Below are positions 40,901 to 49,132 of a stretch of DNA of 64,000 nt, one piece after another (the first letter of the stretch is position 1; each line of letters opens with the position of its first letter). The stretch covers positions 868,001 through 932,000 of the forward strand of contig NZ_JACHJG010000001.1 in the NCBI RefSeq assembly GCF_014203545.1, read 5' to 3'. The DNA is from Streptomyces netropsis. GTDB taxonomy: Bacteria; Actinomycetota; Actinomycetes; Streptomycetales; Streptomycetaceae. A model generated the notes under the pieces. That model was not told where the DNA came from, did no database searches, and was given only the letters and a program-made list of their open reading frames with translations. The position numbers were made by a program, and so were the translations under genes.

Positions 40901-41051
40901 CCTCCCCGTCGCCACCCGGCCCACCACCCACACCCACGAATTCACCGCCCCGCGGACGGGCGAGGCATGGGTGGGCCTGCGGAAGGTGGGGGACAGCGGG
41001 ACCGCGGAGTTCGTCCTCGACGGCTTCACCGTGCACGACCTCGGCCGGTAG
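37929..41051 (+). CDS. GH101 endo-alpha-N-acetylgalactosaminidase, exported
   Basis: This 1040-residue protein has a Tat-type signal (SRRAVVVTTALAG to AHA). A beta-supersandwich then precedes a TIM barrel with GH101 hallmarks: VVLTGDRNGDGKVDWQDAAI, LKGYQSEGHDSAHPDYGGN and VNTTESYP, then TLYIDVFRESGWNSD with the likely nucleophile Asp and ITTEWGHG with the likely acid/base Glu. Two C-terminal carbohydrate-binding-like beta domains follow (residues about 700-850 and 870-1040). The family releases the core-1 disaccharide from O-glycans of mucin-type glycoproteins. GTG 37929 follows GGAGG. An AraC regulator lies downstream. Confidence 0.9.
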   Translation: MDPEDVQIPAELRDTTGPSRRAVVVTTALAGLGTALTAAGAAHARTAGETTLRSTALEVRLDTAFPRILSYTDRATRAVLYGQEDPVTSVLIDEAPHTPDVTLTLAPSGDLAAYALAFSGGTRIDIEIRVTDRQVDWRVTRIADTASLRVGTLRIPGLALLGVRSTQPGATLLAARVELDKAKSGDTLIDLTPDTPAEPTPTGCAYAVVSTDLLAAALETNTVHDTPDAASAWENGRLWRQTLKRPGHTEARLGCGQWTHRAATAPVEATEPLPYATVVLTGDRNGDGKVDWQDAAIAMRDIMVNPLGADEQHLRVVPHIAFNFASQATNPFLTTLDNVKRICLATDGLRQFTLLKGYQSEGHDSAHPDYGGNHNSRAGGLDDLNTLVRAGKTWHSDFAVHVNTTESYPVARAFSETLVDKDDRQWDWLDQSYRIDPRRDLVSGDIARRFRQLRDETDPALNTLYIDVFRESGWNSDRLQRHLRDQGWQITTEWGHGLERSALWSHWASETDYGPDTSRGINSRLIRFIRHHQKDVFADKWPLLGTAKLGTFEGWQGKTDWAPFYRRIWTENLPAKYLQAFPLHTWEEHRITFAGPTHTTVTSRPGGDGTRRITTDGRTVYDGDTYLLPWEPREATDPAKLYHYNPRGGATTWTLPRGWSACRSVVLHRLTDQGRTDPLELPVHDGEVTVRAAPDQPYVLTREASRTRRDPAWGEGTPLRDPGFNSGTLDAWTATGPAAVALGERGEWELVIGAGPAATVSQRPARLKPGTYAASVQVEVGSRAGERRRAALRVRTADGITAVNWTDTSTAGNHVAADRKHGTRYQRMFTHFTVARGGGPVTLSLTAAAGSARVRFANVRIVAVRERRRPPAPGALVHEDFENVPQGWGPFVKGDAGGTTDPRTHIAQRHAPYTQRGWNGKAVDDVIDGTQSLKSRGENTGLVYRTVPHTVRFTPGHRYRVAFRYENETAGQYAWITAVDEPRTRELTRTPLPVATRPTTHTHEFTAPRTGEAWVGLRKVGDSGTAEFVLDGFTVHDLGR

Positions 41052-41068
41052 CCCCCCCACAGGGCCCG

Positions 41069-41106
41069 CCCCGGTGGTCACCGCCATCGGCCGGTGATCA
41101 CCGGGG
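41069..41106 (+). terminator. Hairpin terminator after the GH101 gene
   Basis: CCCCGGTGGTCA (41069-41080) pairs with 41095-41106 at 11 of 12 positions. Flanking GGGCCC blocks extend the structure. It lies 17 bases after the stop. Confidence 0.65.
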
Positions 41107-41247
41107 AGAACGGGCCCCGTCCCCTCCCGCCTCCGGAACCCACGCCTTCCGGCCGATCGCCCCCGCCCCCTGGCGGGCGACCGGCCCATCGGCGAAGATC
41201 GGCGCTGCGTGCGACGAACCGGCAGGCGGAGCAGGAGGCCCGGACGC

Positions 41248-42138
41248 GTGTATCACACCTGGATGCGGTACTTCACGCCCCGCCCGGTCCACCACCGGCT
41301 CGGACTGGTCTGCCTCGGCGTCGGCCTCCAGCACGGCGCGCTCCCCCCGGTCGGACCCCGCACCCTCGACCACCACGTCGCCGTCGTCGTCAGCGCCGGG
41401 GCCGGCTGGCTCCGCACCCCCGACGGCCGCACCCGGCCCGTCACCGCCCCCGCCCTCCTGTGGCTCAGCCCCGGCGTCCCGCACCACTACGGCGCCGGAC
41501 CGGACAGCGGCTGGGACGAGAGCTTCGTCGACTTCACCGGCCCCGCCGTCGCCGCGTACACCGAACTCGGCCTCATCGAACCCGACCGGCCGCTGGTCCC
41601 CCTCACCGAGACCACCGCCGCCCGCGCCGCCATCGCCCGCATCGCCCGCGCCGCCCACCGCGGCAACCCCCTCCTCGAAGTCGAGACCTCCGCCGCCGTC
41701 CACGAACTCCTCGTCGCCCTCCACCGCGCCCGCGCCGACCTCGGCGGCGACGGCGAACCCGTCCTGCGGGCCCTCGCCCGCGACGCCTTCCTGCCGCTGT
41801 CCGTCACCGAACACGCCGCCCGGCACGGCATGACCCCCGCCGAACTGCGCTCCGCCGTACGCCGCGGCGCCGGGTGCAGCCCGAAGGACTACCTCCTGGC
41901 CATCCGCCTGGGCCGCGCCAAGGAACTCCTCGCCGCCACCGAACTGCCCGTCTCGGCCGTCGCCCGCCGCGTCGGCTACGACGACCCGGCCTACTTCAGC
42001 CGGCTCTTCACCCGCCGCGTCGGCACCGCCCCGGTACGGTTCCGCGAGCGCCAGGGCCGCAGCGTCCCCGGCGGCTGGAGCCGGCGGATACCCGACCCGG
42101 AGCACCCACCGGTCATCGGAACCCTCCCGCCCGCATAG
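41248..42138 (+). CDS. AraC family transcriptional regulator
   Basis: This 296-residue protein has an N-terminal cupin-like sensing domain (LDHHVAVVVSAGAGWL, LWLSPGVPHHYG) and a C-terminal double HTH (LSVTEHAARHGMTPAELRSA, then LPVSAVARRVGYDDPAYFSR with FTRRVGTAPVRFR). This is the AraC/XylS layout of sugar-responsive activators. GTG 41248 follows AGGAGG with nine-base spacing. It lies 196 bases downstream of the GH101 gene on the same strand and may control glycan use. Confidence 0.9.
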   Translation: MYHTWMRYFTPRPVHHRLGLVCLGVGLQHGALPPVGPRTLDHHVAVVVSAGAGWLRTPDGRTRPVTAPALLWLSPGVPHHYGAGPDSGWDESFVDFTGPAVAAYTELGLIEPDRPLVPLTETTAARAAIARIARAAHRGNPLLEVETSAAVHELLVALHRARADLGGDGEPVLRALARDAFLPLSVTEHAARHGMTPAELRSAVRRGAGCSPKDYLLAIRLGRAKELLAATELPVSAVARRVGYDDPAYFSRLFTRRVGTAPVRFRERQGRSVPGGWSRRIPDPEHPPVIGTLPPA

Positions 42139-42142
42139 GGTC
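42137..42142 (+). promoter_or_regulatory. Possible -10 box for leaderless chorismate mutase mRNA
   Basis: TAGGGT lies seven bases before the ATG at 42150 and overlaps the AraC-gene stop codon. There is no ribosome site, as in leaderless transcripts. Confidence 0.4.
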
Positions 42143-42149
42143 GGTGGAC

Positions 42150-42482
42150 ATGACCGACAGTGCCAACAGCTTCAGCGGTGCCCCCGGCACCGACGACGAG
42201 TCCGTACGCGCCGAGCTGGGCCGGCTGCGCGACAGCATCGACAACATCGACGCCGCGGTGATCCACATGCTCGCCGAGCGGTTCAAATGCACCCAGCAGG
42301 TCGGCCACCTCAAGGCCGCCCACAAACTGCCCCCCGCCGACCCCGCCCGCGAGGCCCGGCAGATCACCCGGCTGCGCGAACTGGCCGAGAACGCCAAACT
42401 CGACCCCGCGTTCGCCGAGAAGTTCCTCAACTTCATCATCGCCGAGGTCATCCGCCACCACGAGACGATCGCCCGGGCGTAG
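42150..42482 (+). CDS. Chorismate mutase (AroQ type)
   Basis: This 110-residue all-helical protein converts chorismate to prephenate for phenylalanine and tyrosine synthesis. AroQ signatures are LGRLRDSIDNIDAAVIHMLAERFKC (first helix, with the active-site Arg), VGHLKAAHKLPPADPAREA and FAEKFLNFIIAEVIRHHE. It is a free-standing mutase without a dehydratase or dehydrogenase domain. GTG 42144, two codons upstream, is an alternative start. The gene ends in a cluster of dispersed repeats. Confidence 0.93.
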   Translation: MTDSANSFSGAPGTDDESVRAELGRLRDSIDNIDAAVIHMLAERFKCTQQVGHLKAAHKLPPADPAREARQITRLRELAENAKLDPAFAEKFLNFIIAEVIRHHETIARA

Positions 42483-42501
42483 GACGCGCTCCGCGCGGGG
42501 C

Positions 42502-42615
42502 CCTCAAACGCCGGACGGGCTGGCTGTGCTGTGTCCTCAAACGCCGGACGGGCTGGCTGTGCTGTGTCCTCAAGCGCCGGACGGGCTGGAAATCCAGCCC
42601 GTCCGGCGATTGAGG
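42502..42615. repeat. Triplicated dispersed repeat ending in a palindrome (copy 4)
   Basis: Two perfect 33-bp tandem copies (42502-42534 and 42535-42567), each starting CCTCAAACGCCGGACGGGCT, are followed by a third half-site (42568-42589). That half-site pairs across the loop AAAT with 42594-42615 (21 of 22 bp). This is the same family as the copies at 5168, 9581 and 31225, here expanded in tandem. The hairpin can terminate the chorismate mutase transcript. Confidence 0.85.
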
Positions 42616-42704
42616 ACCGGGCGGAGCCCCGCAACGGCGCGCGACTCCCAGCACCGCACCAAACCCCCATAGGCCAGCGCCCAGCGATACGGCAGCATGA
42701 CGAC

Positions 42705-45305
42705 ATGCCCGTACTCACGCGCGACGAAGCGCAGACCCGAGCCCGACTCCTCGACGTCCACCGCTACGAGATCGACCTCGATCTCACCCGCGGCGACGAG
42801 CACTTCGGCTCCACCACCGTCATCCGCTTCACCGCCCGCGAAGCCGGCGCCACCTTCCTCGAGGTCCGCCCCGCGGCCCTGCACCGCGCCACCCTCGACG
42901 GCCACGCCCTCGACATCGCCACGCTCGACGACAACCGGCTGCCCCTCACCCTCACCCCCGGGGACCACGAGCTGCGCGTCGAGGCCGACATGCGCTACTC
43001 CCACACCGGCGAGGGCATGCACCGCTTCACCGACCCCGCCGACGGCGAGACCTACCTCTACACCCAGTGCTTCCTCGACGACGTCCAACGCGTCTTCGCC
43101 GCCTTCGACCAGCCCGACCTCAAGGCCGTCTTCGACGCCACCGTCACCGCCCCACCGCAGTGGACCGTCCTCGGCAACGCCCTCGCCACCCGCGTCGGCG
43201 CCCCCGCCGACGGCCGCTGGCGGCTCGCCACCACCGCACCGCTGAGCACCTACTTCGTCGCCTTCGCCGCCGGCCCCTGGCACACCGTGCGGACCGAACA
43301 CGCCGGGCTGCCCTTCGCCCTCCACTGCCGCCGGTCCCTCGCCCCCCACCTCGACGCCGATGCCGAGGAACTCTTCGACATCACCCGCCGCTGCTACGAC
43401 CGCTACCACCAGATCTTCGACGAGCCCTACCCCTTCGACTCCTACGACCAGGCGTTCGTCCCCGAGTTCAACGCCGGCGCCATGGAGAACCCGGGCCTCG
43501 TCACCTTCCGCGACGAATTCGTCTTCCGCTCCGCCGTCACCGACACCGAGCGCCAGACCCGCGGCATGGTCATCGCCCACGAAATGGCCCACATGTGGTT
43601 CGGCGACCTCGTCACCCTCCAGTGGTGGGACGACATCTGGCTCAACGAGTCCTTCGCCGAATACATGGGCTACCAGGTCCTCTCCGAAGCCAGCCGCTTC
43701 ACCGGCACGTGGACCGACTTCGCCGTCGCCCGCAAGAGCTGGGGCTACGACGCCGACCAACGCCCCTCCACCCACCCCGTGGCCCCCGCCCCCGACGCCG
43801 TCCGCGACACCGCCTCCGCGCTGCTCAACTTCGACGGCATCTCCTACGCCAAGGGCGCGAGCGCCCTGCGCCAGCTCGTCGCCTGGCTCGGCGAGAAGGA
43901 CTTCCTCGCCGGCATCAACGACCACTTCGCCCGCCACCGCTTCGGCAACGCCACCCTCGCCGACTTCATCGACTCCCTGGCCCGCGCCACGGACCGCGAT
44001 GTCCACGCCTGGGCCGACAGCTGGCTGCGCACCAGCGGCGTCGACACCCTCACCCCCCGCATCACCGAAGACGGCCCCGAAGGCGCCCCCGGCGAGGCCG
44101 GAGCCGACGGCACGAGGGGCTGGCGCCTCGACCTCCACCACGACGGCACCCGCCCGCACCACCTCGCCATCGGCCTCTACGACCACGCCCCGGACGACCC
44201 CCGGGCCCTCGTGCGCCGCGACCGCGTCGAAACCGACCTGCCCGCCGGCGGCGGCACCCGGACCCTCACCTTCACCGGCCCCCGCCCCGCCCTGCTGCTC
44301 GTCAACGACGGCGACCTCACCTACGCCAAGGTCCGCCTCGACGCCGGGTCCTGGGACACCGCCCTGCGCACCCTCTCCGGCCTGCCCGACCCCGTCGCCC
44401 GCGCCGTCGTCTGGAACGCCGCCCGCGACATGGTCCGCGACGGCGAACTGGCCCCCGCCGCCTACCTGGACGCCGCCCGCGCCCACATCCCGCACGAAAC
44501 CGACATCGCCATCGCCCAGGCCGTCCTCGGCTTCGCCCGCACCCAGATCGCCGACCGCTACACCCCGGCCACCGCCCGCCCCACGGTCCTCACCACCCTC
44601 ACCGACCTCGGCCACGACCTCCTGCGCCGCACCGACGGCACCGGCCGGGCCGACGCCCAGGGCCTACGGCTGATCGCCGTCCGCACCCTCATCGACAGCG
44701 CCACCACCCCCGGCACCCTCCAGGACTGGCTCACCGCGGGCACCGTCCCCGGTGGCCCCGCCCTCGACCCCGAACTGCGCTGGCGCACCCTCGCCCGCCT
44801 CGCCGTCCTCGGCGCCACCACCCCCGACGCCATCGACGCCGAACTCGCCCGCGACCCCAGCGCCACCGGCCAGGAAGGCGCCGCCCGCTGCCACGCCGCG
44901 CTCCCCGACGCCACCGCCAAGGCCACCGCCTGGCAGGCCATGTACCCCGCCGAACCGTCCGGGCCGGCCGAACCCGCGGAGCTGTCCAACTACCTCTTCA
45001 CCGCGACCGCCCAAGGCTTCTGGCAGCCCGAACAGCTCGACCTCGTACGCCCCTACCGCGAGCGCTACTTCCCCGCCGCCGTCACCGTCGCGGCCCGCCG
45101 CGGCCCCGCCCTCGCCATCGCCGCCGGCTTCCACGGCTTCCCCCACCCCCTGGTCGAGGCCGAGACCCTGCGCCTCGGCGAGGACTGCCTGCGCGACGCC
45201 GACCCCACCCCCGCCCTGCGCCGCAAGCTCGCCGACCAGCTCGACGACCTGCGCCGCGCCCTGAGGATCAGGGAGACCCCCGCCGACATCCGGCCGCAGG
45301 CGTAA
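42705..45305 (+). CDS. pepN: Aminopeptidase N (M1 family)
   Basis: This 866-residue zinc aminopeptidase has the exopeptidase motif GAMENPG, the metal site HEMAHMWFGDL with the distal Glu in WLNESFAEYMG, and a C-terminal ERAP1-like helical region. It removes N-terminal residues from peptides in the cytoplasm. ATG 42705 begins MPVLTRDEAQTRA, as in Streptomyces relatives. Upstream in-frame sequence is the dispersed repeat and is not coding. It is convergent with the b-subunit paralogue. Confidence 0.95.
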   Translation: MPVLTRDEAQTRARLLDVHRYEIDLDLTRGDEHFGSTTVIRFTAREAGATFLEVRPAALHRATLDGHALDIATLDDNRLPLTLTPGDHELRVEADMRYSHTGEGMHRFTDPADGETYLYTQCFLDDVQRVFAAFDQPDLKAVFDATVTAPPQWTVLGNALATRVGAPADGRWRLATTAPLSTYFVAFAAGPWHTVRTEHAGLPFALHCRRSLAPHLDADAEELFDITRRCYDRYHQIFDEPYPFDSYDQAFVPEFNAGAMENPGLVTFRDEFVFRSAVTDTERQTRGMVIAHEMAHMWFGDLVTLQWWDDIWLNESFAEYMGYQVLSEASRFTGTWTDFAVARKSWGYDADQRPSTHPVAPAPDAVRDTASALLNFDGISYAKGASALRQLVAWLGEKDFLAGINDHFARHRFGNATLADFIDSLARATDRDVHAWADSWLRTSGVDTLTPRITEDGPEGAPGEAGADGTRGWRLDLHHDGTRPHHLAIGLYDHAPDDPRALVRRDRVETDLPAGGGTRTLTFTGPRPALLLVNDGDLTYAKVRLDAGSWDTALRTLSGLPDPVARAVVWNAARDMVRDGELAPAAYLDAARAHIPHETDIAIAQAVLGFARTQIADRYTPATARPTVLTTLTDLGHDLLRRTDGTGRADAQGLRLIAVRTLIDSATTPGTLQDWLTAGTVPGGPALDPELRWRTLARLAVLGATTPDAIDAELARDPSATGQEGAARCHAALPDATAKATAWQAMYPAEPSGPAEPAELSNYLFTATAQGFWQPEQLDLVRPYRERYFPAAVTVAARRGPALAIAAGFHGFPHPLVEAETLRLGEDCLRDADPTPALRRKLADQLDDLRRALRIRETPADIRPQA

Positions 45306-45359
45306 GCGCCCGCGCACGAGGCTCCCCGGGGGCTGCCGGGAGCACCCCGGAAAACGACG

Positions 45360-45394
45360 AGGCTCCCGCACCCCTCAACGGGGTGCGGGAGCCT
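45360..45394. terminator. Bidirectional terminator between pepN and the convergent gene
   Basis: A perfect 15-bp stem (AGGCTCCCGCACCCC at 45360-45374 with 45380-45394) around loop TCAAC lies between two converging stop codons. Confidence 0.9.
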
Positions 45395-45413
45395 TGGCCG
45401 GTTGTCTCGACGG

Positions 45414-45965
45414 TCAGGCGCGCTTGTCGGTCGCGGCGTCCGACGGCTGGGCCGTGCGCAGCTCCTCCAGGAAGCGGTCCACGACACCGCTCTCACGGGC
45501 GAAGTCCGTGACCGGCTCGCCGACGATGCGGCCCGACAGATCGGTGGCCAGCACGCCGACCTGCTGACGCAGCTCGGCCTCGGCGACCGCGCGCTCCGCG
45601 TCGATCACCGCGTGACCCGCGGCGATGATCTCCTCGCGCTGACGCTGACCCTCGGCGCGCAGCTCGGCGATGATCGCCGTGCCCTGCTCGACCGACTCCT
45701 GACGCAGCCGGGCGGCCTCGTGCCGCGCCTCGGCCAGCAGCTCCTGGTACTCGGCGTGGACCCGCGCGGCCTCGGCGCGCGTCTCCTCGGCCTCCTCGAA
45801 GCGGCCGTCGGTGGCCTCCTCACGCTCGGTGAGGACCTTGTTGATCCGGGGCAGGATCACCTTCGCCATCACGGCGAAGAGGATGAAGAAGAGCGCCAGC
45901 CCCAGGATGAGCGGCGCGAGCTCGGGCTTGAGCGGACCGACGTCGATAGCAAGTTTCATGGCCAT
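45414..45965 (-). CDS. Lone ATP synthase F0 b-subunit paralogue
   Basis: This 183-residue protein has one N-terminal helix (ELAPLILGLALFFILFAVMA) and a long charged coiled coil. Its stretch ARHEAARLRQE and EGQRQREEIIAAGHA is strongly like actinobacterial AtpF, and DRFLEEL near the end matches the delta-binding tail. No other atp gene is near, and F-type operons normally hold the b gene between those for c and delta. Start is ATG 45965 or ATG 45959. TAATCT seven bases upstream (45973-45978, minus) suggests a leaderless mRNA. It may be a second stator subunit used under special conditions. Confidence 0.85.
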   Translation of the reverse strand: MAMKLAIDVGPLKPELAPLILGLALFFILFAVMAKVILPRINKVLTEREEATDGRFEEAEETRAEAARVHAEYQELLAEARHEAARLRQESVEQGTAIIAELRAEGQRQREEIIAAGHAVIDAERAVAEAELRQQVGVLATDLSGRIVGEPVTDFARESGVVDRFLEELRTAQPSDAATDKRA

Positions 45966-46173
45966 GGGGTGCAGATTAGTCGAAGCCGAGCCCCGAGTCC
46001 GCTTCGCACCCCTCTAGCAGATCCCACGCGACCGCGCCCCAGGGCGGTACCACCATCGGGCGAAACCCCGAGGCCCCATGGTCACCGAGTGTGCGACGCC
46101 AGTAACTTGAGGCGATTAGCCCTGCCCGGACCAGTCGGAACACGCGACATCCCAACCCCAAAGGGGCACACCC

Positions 46174-47586
46174 ATGCCTGCGCCCGGCGCCGACCAGACC
46201 CCCGCACCCCTCGCGGGCGGCACCGAAGGACCCCGCGCGCTCCGCCCCCTGCTGGACACCGTCCTGCACGCCCTCGGCCAAGGCGCCACCGCCCGCGGCG
46301 GCCCCTTCCCGCCCGGCGGCCCCGACGCCGTCACCGCCCGGCTGCGCACCGCCGTCGGCCCCGCCCTCCCCGAGCACGGCACCGGCGCCCACGAAGCCCT
46401 CCGCACCCTCGTACGGGCCCTCGCCGAAGGCTCCGCCGACCCCGCCGACCCACGCTGCGCCGCCCATCTGCACGGCCCGCCCCTCGCCCTGGCCGCCGCC
46501 GCGGACCTCGCCGCCGACGCCCTCAACCCCTCCATGGACTCCTGGGACCAGGCCCCCGCCGCCTCCGCCCTGGAAACCCTCACCACCCGCGCCCTCGCCA
46601 CCCTCGTCCACCCCACCGGCCCGGCCCCCGACGCCCTCGTCACCACCGGCGGCACCGAGTCCAACCAGCTCGCCCTGCTCCTCGCCCGCGAAGCCGCCCG
46701 CACCCGCACCGCCGCCCCCCTGACCGTCGTCTGCGGAGCCAACGCCCACCACAGCGTCCACCGCGCCGCCTGGCTCCTCGGCCTGCCCGCCCCGCAGACC
46801 CTGCCCACCCCCGCCGGCGTCCTCGACCCCGCCGACCTCGCCGCCGCCCTCGACGCCCGCCACGGCGCCCCCACCCTCGTCGTCGCCACCGCGGGCACCA
46901 CCGACACCGGCCGCATCGACCCGCTCCCGAAGCTCGCCGACCTCTGCGACGCCCACGACGTCCCCCTCCACATCGACGCCGCCTACGGCGGGCCGCTCCT
47001 GTTCAGCGACACCCTCCGCCCCGCGCTCGACGGCCTCGACCGCGCCCGGACCGTCACCCTCGACCTCCACAAACTCGGCTGGCAGCCCGTCGCCGCCGGG
47101 CTCCTCGCCGTGCCCGACGCCACCTGGCTCAGCCCCCTCGCCCACCGGGCCCCCTATCTCAACCCCGCCGACGACATCGAGGCCGGTCATCCCGACCTCC
47201 TCGGCCGTTCCCCGCGCACCAGCCGGCGCCCCGACATCCTCAAGATCGCCGTCACCCTCCGCGCGCTCGGCCGCCGCGGCCTGGGCGACCTCGTCGAGCG
47301 GGTCTGTGCCACCGCGCAGCTCCTGGCCGACCGCATCGAGGCCCACCCCGCCTTCGAGCTCCACTCCCGCCCCACCCTCAGCACGGTCCTCTTCCGCCCC
47401 ACCGGCACCGACGACCGCGCGCTCGCCGACACCAGACGCCGCCTCCTGGACCACGGCACCGCCGTCCTCGGCCGCGCCTCCACCCCCGAGGGCCTCTGGC
47501 TCAAGGCCACCCTCCTCAACCCCCACACCCGCCCCGACGACCTCGACGCCCTGCTCGAACTCGTGGAAGGCCACACGCCCCGATGA
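46174..47586 (+). CDS. DesA-like PLP-dependent amino-acid decarboxylase
   Basis: This 470-residue fold-type I group II decarboxylase carries TTGGTESNQLALLLARE, a pyridine-stacking His in GANAHHSVHRAAWLLG, DAAYGGPLLF and the PLP lysine in TLDLHKLGWQP. DesA of desferrioxamine pathways decarboxylates lysine to cadaverine and is the nearest family. The stop overlaps the start of the flavin N-hydroxylase gene, as for desA and desB. The desC and desD genes of a complete siderophore pathway do not follow. Confidence 0.88.
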   Translation: MPAPGADQTPAPLAGGTEGPRALRPLLDTVLHALGQGATARGGPFPPGGPDAVTARLRTAVGPALPEHGTGAHEALRTLVRALAEGSADPADPRCAAHLHGPPLALAAAADLAADALNPSMDSWDQAPAASALETLTTRALATLVHPTGPAPDALVTTGGTESNQLALLLAREAARTRTAAPLTVVCGANAHHSVHRAAWLLGLPAPQTLPTPAGVLDPADLAAALDARHGAPTLVVATAGTTDTGRIDPLPKLADLCDAHDVPLHIDAAYGGPLLFSDTLRPALDGLDRARTVTLDLHKLGWQPVAAGLLAVPDATWLSPLAHRAPYLNPADDIEAGHPDLLGRSPRTSRRPDILKIAVTLRALGRRGLGDLVERVCATAQLLADRIEAHPAFELHSRPTLSTVLFRPTGTDDRALADTRRRLLDHGTAVLGRASTPEGLWLKATLLNPHTRPDDLDALLELVEGHTPR

Positions 47587-49010
47587 CCAACCCTCCGCCC
47601 CCCGCCGCCGCCCCCGACCAGCCCTTCGACCTCGCGGGCATCGGCATCGGCCCCTTCAACCTCTCGCTCGCCGCCCTGGCCCAGTCCCTCCCCGACCTCC
47701 GCACCGCCTTCTACGACCAGAGCCGCGTCTTCCAATGGCACCCCGGCCTGCTCATCGACGACACCTCCCTCCAAGTCCCCTTCCTCGCCGACCTCGTCAC
47801 CCTCGCCGACCCCGCCAGCCCCTGGACCTTCCTCAACTACCTCAAGGCCCGTGAGCGCCTCTACCCCTTCTACTTCGCCGAGCGCTTCCACATCCAGCGC
47901 GCCGAATACGACGCGTACTGCCGCTGGGTCAGCGAATCCCTCCCCGGACTCCACTTCGGCCACCAGATCGACGCCGTCCGCTGGAACCCCGAGCGCGCCC
48001 TGTTCGAGATCGACTACACCCGGCTCGACACCGACGGTGAAGCCGAGGCCCTCGGCCGCAGCTACGCCCGCAACCTCGTCCTCGGCGTCGGCACCGCCCC
48101 CTACGTCCCCGACCCCCTGCGGCCCCTCGTCGACGCCCCCGCCGTCCCCGTGATCCACTCCGCCGACTACCTCGACCACCGCGAGCGACTCCTCGCCGCC
48201 GACCACATCACCGTGATCGGCGCGGGCCAGTCGGGCGCCGAGGTCTTCCTCGACCTCCTCCGCAACCGCCCCGCCGGCCGCGAGAAGCTCCACTGGCTCG
48301 CCCGCAGCCCCTCCTTCGCCCCCATGGAATACAGCAAGCTCGGCCTGGAGCACTTCACCCCCGACTACACCCGCTACTTCCACGCCCTGCCCGAGTCCGT
48401 GCGGGACCAAGCCCTGCCGCGCCAGTGGCAGCTCCACCGGGGCGTCGCCGCCGACACCCTCGCCACCATCCACGACGAGCTCTACCGCCGCAGCCTGCAC
48501 GGCGGCTGGCCCGACACCGTCCTGACCCCCGGCGTCTTCGTCCGCACCGCCGGCCGCGTCGGCACCACCCGCGTCGAACTCCACCTCGAGCACGCCCAGC
48601 AGGGCAGCCGCTCCCGCCTCACCACCGACGCCGTCGTCCTCGCCACCGGCTACCGCGAGCGCCGCGTCGACACCCTCCTCGCCTCCCTGGACCCCTATAT
48701 CCGCCGCGACTCCGCCGACCGCCCCCGCATCGACGAGAACCACCGGCTCGTCCTCGACCCCCACGTCAAGGGCGCCGTCCACGTCCAGAACGCCGAGCGC
48801 CACACCCACGGCGTCGGCACCGCCGACCTCGGCCTCGCCGCCTGGCGCAGCGCCGTCATCCTCAACGCCATCACCGGGAAGACGGCCTACACCCTCCCGG
48901 AGCGCACCGCCTTCACGACCTTCGGGCTGGAGCCGCGCCCCCAGTCCCGGCCGCAGCACAAGACCTCGGAGAACCGGCGCACCATCCCGCGCCAACTGCC
49001 CGTCCACTGA
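47583..49010 (+). CDS. DesB-like flavin N-hydroxylase (lysine/ornithine/cadaverine type)
   Basis: This 475-residue class B monooxygenase hydroxylates a terminal amine using FAD, NADPH and O2. FAD motif: DLAGIGIGPFNLSLAALAQ. Substrate and flavin region: FQWHPGLLIDDTSLQVPFLADLV. NADPH fold: ITVIGAGQSGAEVFLDLL. C-terminal ATGY motif: VVLATGYRERRVDTLL. The ATG overlaps the decarboxylase TGA. Together the pair would give an N-hydroxylated diamine. The substrate cannot be fixed from the sequence. Two hairpins follow the stop. Confidence 0.9.
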   Translation: MTNPPPPAAAPDQPFDLAGIGIGPFNLSLAALAQSLPDLRTAFYDQSRVFQWHPGLLIDDTSLQVPFLADLVTLADPASPWTFLNYLKARERLYPFYFAERFHIQRAEYDAYCRWVSESLPGLHFGHQIDAVRWNPERALFEIDYTRLDTDGEAEALGRSYARNLVLGVGTAPYVPDPLRPLVDAPAVPVIHSADYLDHRERLLAADHITVIGAGQSGAEVFLDLLRNRPAGREKLHWLARSPSFAPMEYSKLGLEHFTPDYTRYFHALPESVRDQALPRQWQLHRGVAADTLATIHDELYRRSLHGGWPDTVLTPGVFVRTAGRVGTTRVELHLEHAQQGSRSRLTTDAVVLATGYRERRVDTLLASLDPYIRRDSADRPRIDENHRLVLDPHVKGAVHVQNAERHTHGVGTADLGLAAWRSAVILNAITGKTAYTLPERTAFTTFGLEPRPQSRPQHKTSENRRTIPRQLPVH

Positions 49011-49080
49011 CGGCGGCCCGGCGCCCCGAGGCATCGCCCCGGGGCGGGCCGCGCCCGCCAGGCCTTTCGGCCACTGGCGG
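49011..49080 (+). terminator. Tandem hairpins after the N-hydroxylase gene
   Basis: A GC-rich imperfect stem (49012-49028 with 49040-49052) is followed by CCGCCAGGCC/GGCC-AC-TGGCGG (49055-49080, loop TTTC). They probably separate the DesA/B-like pair from the trpF unit. Confidence 0.6.
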
Positions 49081-49132
49081 AAGGGGACCGGTCGCGTTTG
49101 GATGGGCGGTGGCCGAGGAAGGACAGTGAACT

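Noticed and set aside
42287..42613. Peptide repeats of the kind RRTGWLCCVL read through the repeat region after chorismate mutase
   Set aside because: They are translations of the non-coding 33-bp dispersed repeat and run out of frame with the real mutase gene.
46080..46173. An iron box upstream of the DesA-like gene
   Set aside because: The best alignment to the DmdR/IdeR consensus matches only about 6 of 19 positions.
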